This document shows positions 61,848 to 64,000 of a stretch of DNA of 64,000 bases, piece after piece. Origin of the DNA: Advenella sp. S44 (GTDB lineage Bacteria; Pseudomonadota; Gammaproteobacteria; Burkholderiales; Burkholderiaceae_B). The first letter of the stretch is position 1. Each line of letters begins with the position of its first letter. A program made the translations under genes and the position numbers. The DNA lies in the NCBI RefSeq assembly GCF_002810445.1, contig NZ_NEXS01000001.1:620001-684000 (forward strand), given 5' to 3'. The notes under the pieces are model-generated. The model made no database searches and was not told the origin of the DNA. It was given only the letters and a program-made list of their open reading frames with translations.

Positions 61848-64000
61848 CTAAAATTGATAACTGACACTCAGACCTGCGGTCCAGTTTCTGCCGGGCGCAG
61901 GCTCGTAATAACGGTTGTTTGCATCGTTGATGATGACAGATCCGGCATAACGTGCTTTGAAAACGTTATCGAGTCGCGCGAAAGCATTCAGTGTCCAGTG
62001 ATCCTGTTTCCAGGTGTAGCCCGTGTGCAGGCCGGTTACGACAGCAGACGCCGTAGACTCGCTGTTTTGATCGTTCACGTACACTTTGCCCAGGTAGTCG
62101 ACATCAATGCCGCCGTTCCATCCCTGTTCCGGTTGCCACGCCAGCGACGCCGATGCCGTGTTGCGGGCAATACCCGGAATCAGGTTGCCTGCGCCAATTT
62201 CCGGGTTGCTGTCCGAGCAGGGTCCCGAGCAGAAGTCGTCGCGATAACGTGCGTGCAGGTAGGTATAAGACAGGCGCGTGTACAGATCGCGGTAAAGCTG
62301 AGCATTCCAGGCCAGTTCGACCCCGTCGCGCAAGGTGCGTCCCGCATTCTGATAGGTGGTTCGTCCGCCCGAGGCGCCGGCGTTGACAATCTCATCCTTG
62401 GTATAAGTGCGAAAAACGGCGGCAGTCAGTTCTCCGTTGCCGACGTTAGCCTTCAGCCCTGCCTCCAGCGTGGTATTGATTGACGGCTTCAGGCCAAAGT
62501 TAAGGCCAGGCTCGTCATCGCTGCGGTAGGATAATTCGTTGAAAGTGGGCGTCTCAAAGCCGCGGCCTGCTGTGACATAGAATGACAGGTCTGGCGTTGC
62601 CTGAAAATTCAACGCAACTACAGGCAGCAATTTGCTGTAGTTGGCGGTTCCACTATCGTCTGCGTTGCCTGGCGTGATATAGCGGTCAGACGACTTAAAG
62701 TGGACGTTGCTGTAGCGCAGGCCGGCATCCAGTGTCCATTGCTCGGCAAAGTTCCACGATGCCTGTATGTAGGGATCCAGGTTCCAGACATTGTTGATTT
62801 CGTTGCGACGCAGATTGCCTTGAACGCCAAGCTGATCGCCAATGAAGTTTTCGTAGCCCTTGCGCGCTTCGCGCATCGTATCCCAGGCCACGCCTGCCAC
62901 CAGGGTGAGAGGCCTGTCGGCCAGGGAAACACGGGACGTCAGTCGGATGTCCGCGCCCCCGTATTGCCTTTTAAGCCAGATCACGCCGCCTGAATGCGAT
63001 GGCGCCCGTTGAGGGGCGATCGGAATGGACAGAAACTGTCGGGTTTCACGCTGGCCGTAATAGCCCATGACGCGCAGATCGGTCCGGTCCGATAGCGCCT
63101 GCTCATAGACCAGCCCGCCCTGAGTCTGCTTGGTGGTTTTGCGTACGTTATAGGTTTTGGCGTTGGGAGACGAAGAGCGCGGATCGTTATCGAATTCTTC
63201 ACGTGTCAGCCCCTGCGGATCCTGCGCCGATACATCGACATGATTGAGCAGCAGGCTCAGGTGGCCGGTGTCGCCCACGCGCATGCCGAGTTTGGCGTTG
63301 ACCTGGTTTTTCTCGGCCCTGCTGTGCTCTCGATAGCCGTCTGTGCTGAAGTGATTGGTGCTAAGCACATAGTCAATGGCGCCGGGTCCGTCGCCGCGCG
63401 ACCCTGCGGCTTTCATGCCATAACGCTGTTGCCCGTCGCTGCCGGCGGCAAAAGACGGGGTCAGGGTGAGCGGCCCGTCACCGGTTTCGGTCTCGGTCAG
63501 CAGCACACCGCCTGACGAGTTGCCATAGAGCGTGGAAAATGGGCCTCGCAACACCTCGGCCGATGCAATGGAGGACAGGTCAATATTTGAGGTCTGTCCC
63601 TGTCCATCAGGCATGGTGGCCGGAATGCCATCTACATAAAGGCGAATGCCGCGTACGCCAAATGCCGAGCGAGCGCCGAAGCCGCGAATACCCACTTGCA
63701 AGTCCTGCGCATAGTTTTGCCTGTTGCGCACCGTGAGCCCCGGTATCCCGCGCAAGCCTTCGGAAAGATTGACCTGCAACTGGTTCGAGCGGATTTGCGC
63801 GCCATCAATGACGCTGACCGAAGCCGGGATTTCGCTTGTGGGGCGGTCCATACGGGTGCTGACAGCCATAATGGGTGACAACTGGGTGACGGGCGCGTCA
63901 GCGGACGACTCCGGTTCAGCGGTGACCGCTTCTGCGGGCGCGGTTACCGGCTGGGCCACGGCGGCGCATGTGCCGGCGAACAGCGAAAAAAGACATCCGG
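61848..64000 (-). CDS. pqqU: TonB-dependent receptor, PqqU (YncD)-like, 5' truncated
   Basis: More than 700 residues of a TonB-dependent outer-membrane receptor; the start lies beyond the window, since in-frame signal-peptide-like residues (LFAGTCAAVAQP) precede position 63959. The plug has NRQNYAQDL, GIRGFGARSAFGVRGIRLYVDG and MPDGQGQTSN. The barrel ends YYEPAPGRNWTAGLSVSYQF. These stretches, and internal ones such as GRGFETPTFNELSY, GGRTTYQNAG and IPGIARN, are nearly the same as those I recall from E. coli YncD, now known as PqqU, the TonB-dependent importer of PQQ. Context beside a PQQ enzyme supports this strongly. Confidence 0.82.
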   Translation of the reverse strand, partial: GCLFSLFAGTCAAVAQPVTAPAEAVTAEPESSADAPVTQLSPIMAVSTRMDRPTSEIPASVSVIDGAQIRSNQLQVNLSEGLRGIPGLTVRNRQNYAQDLQVGIRGFGARSAFGVRGIRLYVDGIPATMPDGQGQTSNIDLSSIASAEVLRGPFSTLYGNSSGGVLLTETETGDGPLTLTPSFAAGSDGQQRYGMKAAGSRGDGPGAIDYVLSTNHFSTDGYREHSRAEKNQVNAKLGMRVGDTGHLSLLLNHVDVSAQDPQGLTREEFDNDPRSSSPNAKTYNVRKTTKQTQGGLVYEQALSDRTDLRVMGYYGQRETRQFLSIPIAPQRAPSHSGGVIWLKRQYGGADIRLTSRVSLADRPLTLVAGVAWDTMREARKGYENFIGDQLGVQGNLRRNEINNVWNLDPYIQASWNFAEQWTLDAGLRYSNVHFKSSDRYITPGNADDSGTANYSKLLPVVALNFQATPDLSFYVTAGRGFETPTFNELSYRSDDEPGLNFGLKPSINTTLEAGLKANVGNGELTAAVFRTYTKDEIVNAGASGGRTTYQNAGRTLRDGVELAWNAQLYRDLYTRLSYTYLHARYRDDFCSGPCSDSNPEIGAGNLIPGIARNTASASLAWQPEQGWNGGIDVDYLGKVYVNDQNSESTASAVVTGLHTGYTWKQDHWTLNAFARLDNVFKARYAGSVIINDANNRYYEPAPGRNWTAGLSVSYQF

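Overview
The window looks like a chromosomal segment of a betaproteobacterium, most likely Burkholderiales, family Alcaligenaceae (an Advenella-, Bordetella- or Achromobacter-like genus). This is an inference from gene content: many ABC and catabolic operons, a lactate permease, AcoR with AcoD, and nicotinate-ring cleavage genes in a moderately GC-rich sequence. I see no rRNA, tRNA, insertion sequence, prophage or CRISPR array. Nearly all of it is intact metabolic and transport genes.

Region 1 (1-8.8 kb): the end of a branched-chain-amino-acid-type ABC operon (binding protein, LivH, LivM, LivG, LivF) runs straight into the lower nicotinate pathway nicC-nicD-nicX-nicF. A textbook terminator and a convergent TetR regulator follow. 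Together the enzymes would take 6-hydroxynicotinate through 2,5-dihydroxypyridine, N-formylmaleamate and maleamate to maleate. Region 2 (9-15 kb): an SDR-fold protein with an unusual active site, a ModA-like lipoprotein, an L-lactate permease, then about 1.3 kb of decayed DNA holding a recognisable DUF1348 gene remnant, and an EthD-like protein. Region 3 (15-25 kb): an AfuA-type ABC importer with a LysR regulator, an Fsr-type efflux pump divergent from an AraC regulator, and a 2-oxoadipate dioxygenase/decarboxylase (HglS) divergent from a TetR regulator. Region 4 (25-33.5 kb): a siderophore ABC importer, a large MscS-type channel, an SDR and two VOC proteins.

Region 5 (33.8-46 kb) reads as an alcohol/aldehyde oxidation island. 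AcoR sits next to a clear sigma-54 promoter driving aldehyde dehydrogenase acoD. A two-subunit molybdenum hydroxylase with a Tat signal follows, with its MobA-like and XdhC-like maturation proteins. Then comes a novel-looking fusion of a COG4315-like domain with cytochrome c, followed by a PQQ-dependent alcohol dehydrogenase; an FNR/Anr-like box lies upstream of that pair. Region 6 (46-54 kb): ArgE-like deacylase, an MHS-family transporter, a small ABM monooxygenase, an XRE regulator, arylamine N-acetyltransferase, SoxR with its own soxbox, a short MmgE/PrpD-like protein, and a ParD-like protein translationally coupled to a methionine aminopeptidase. Region 7 (54-59 kb): an unknown membrane/coiled-coil protein, a ketopantoate-reductase-family protein with a two-subunit class I fumarase/tartrate dehydratase, and a DUF488 protein. 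Region 8 (59-64 kb): a membrane PQQ glucose dehydrogenase (gcd) immediately downstream of a TonB receptor that closely resembles E. coli PqqU (YncD), the PQQ importer.

The most interesting signals are the pqqU-gcd pairing, the PQQ/molybdenum periplasmic oxidation module, a 14-bp palindrome shared by two promoters (with a third near-match), and a degenerate 21-bp tandem array near 42.6-42.8 kb that keeps a leucine heptad pattern through synonymous changes.
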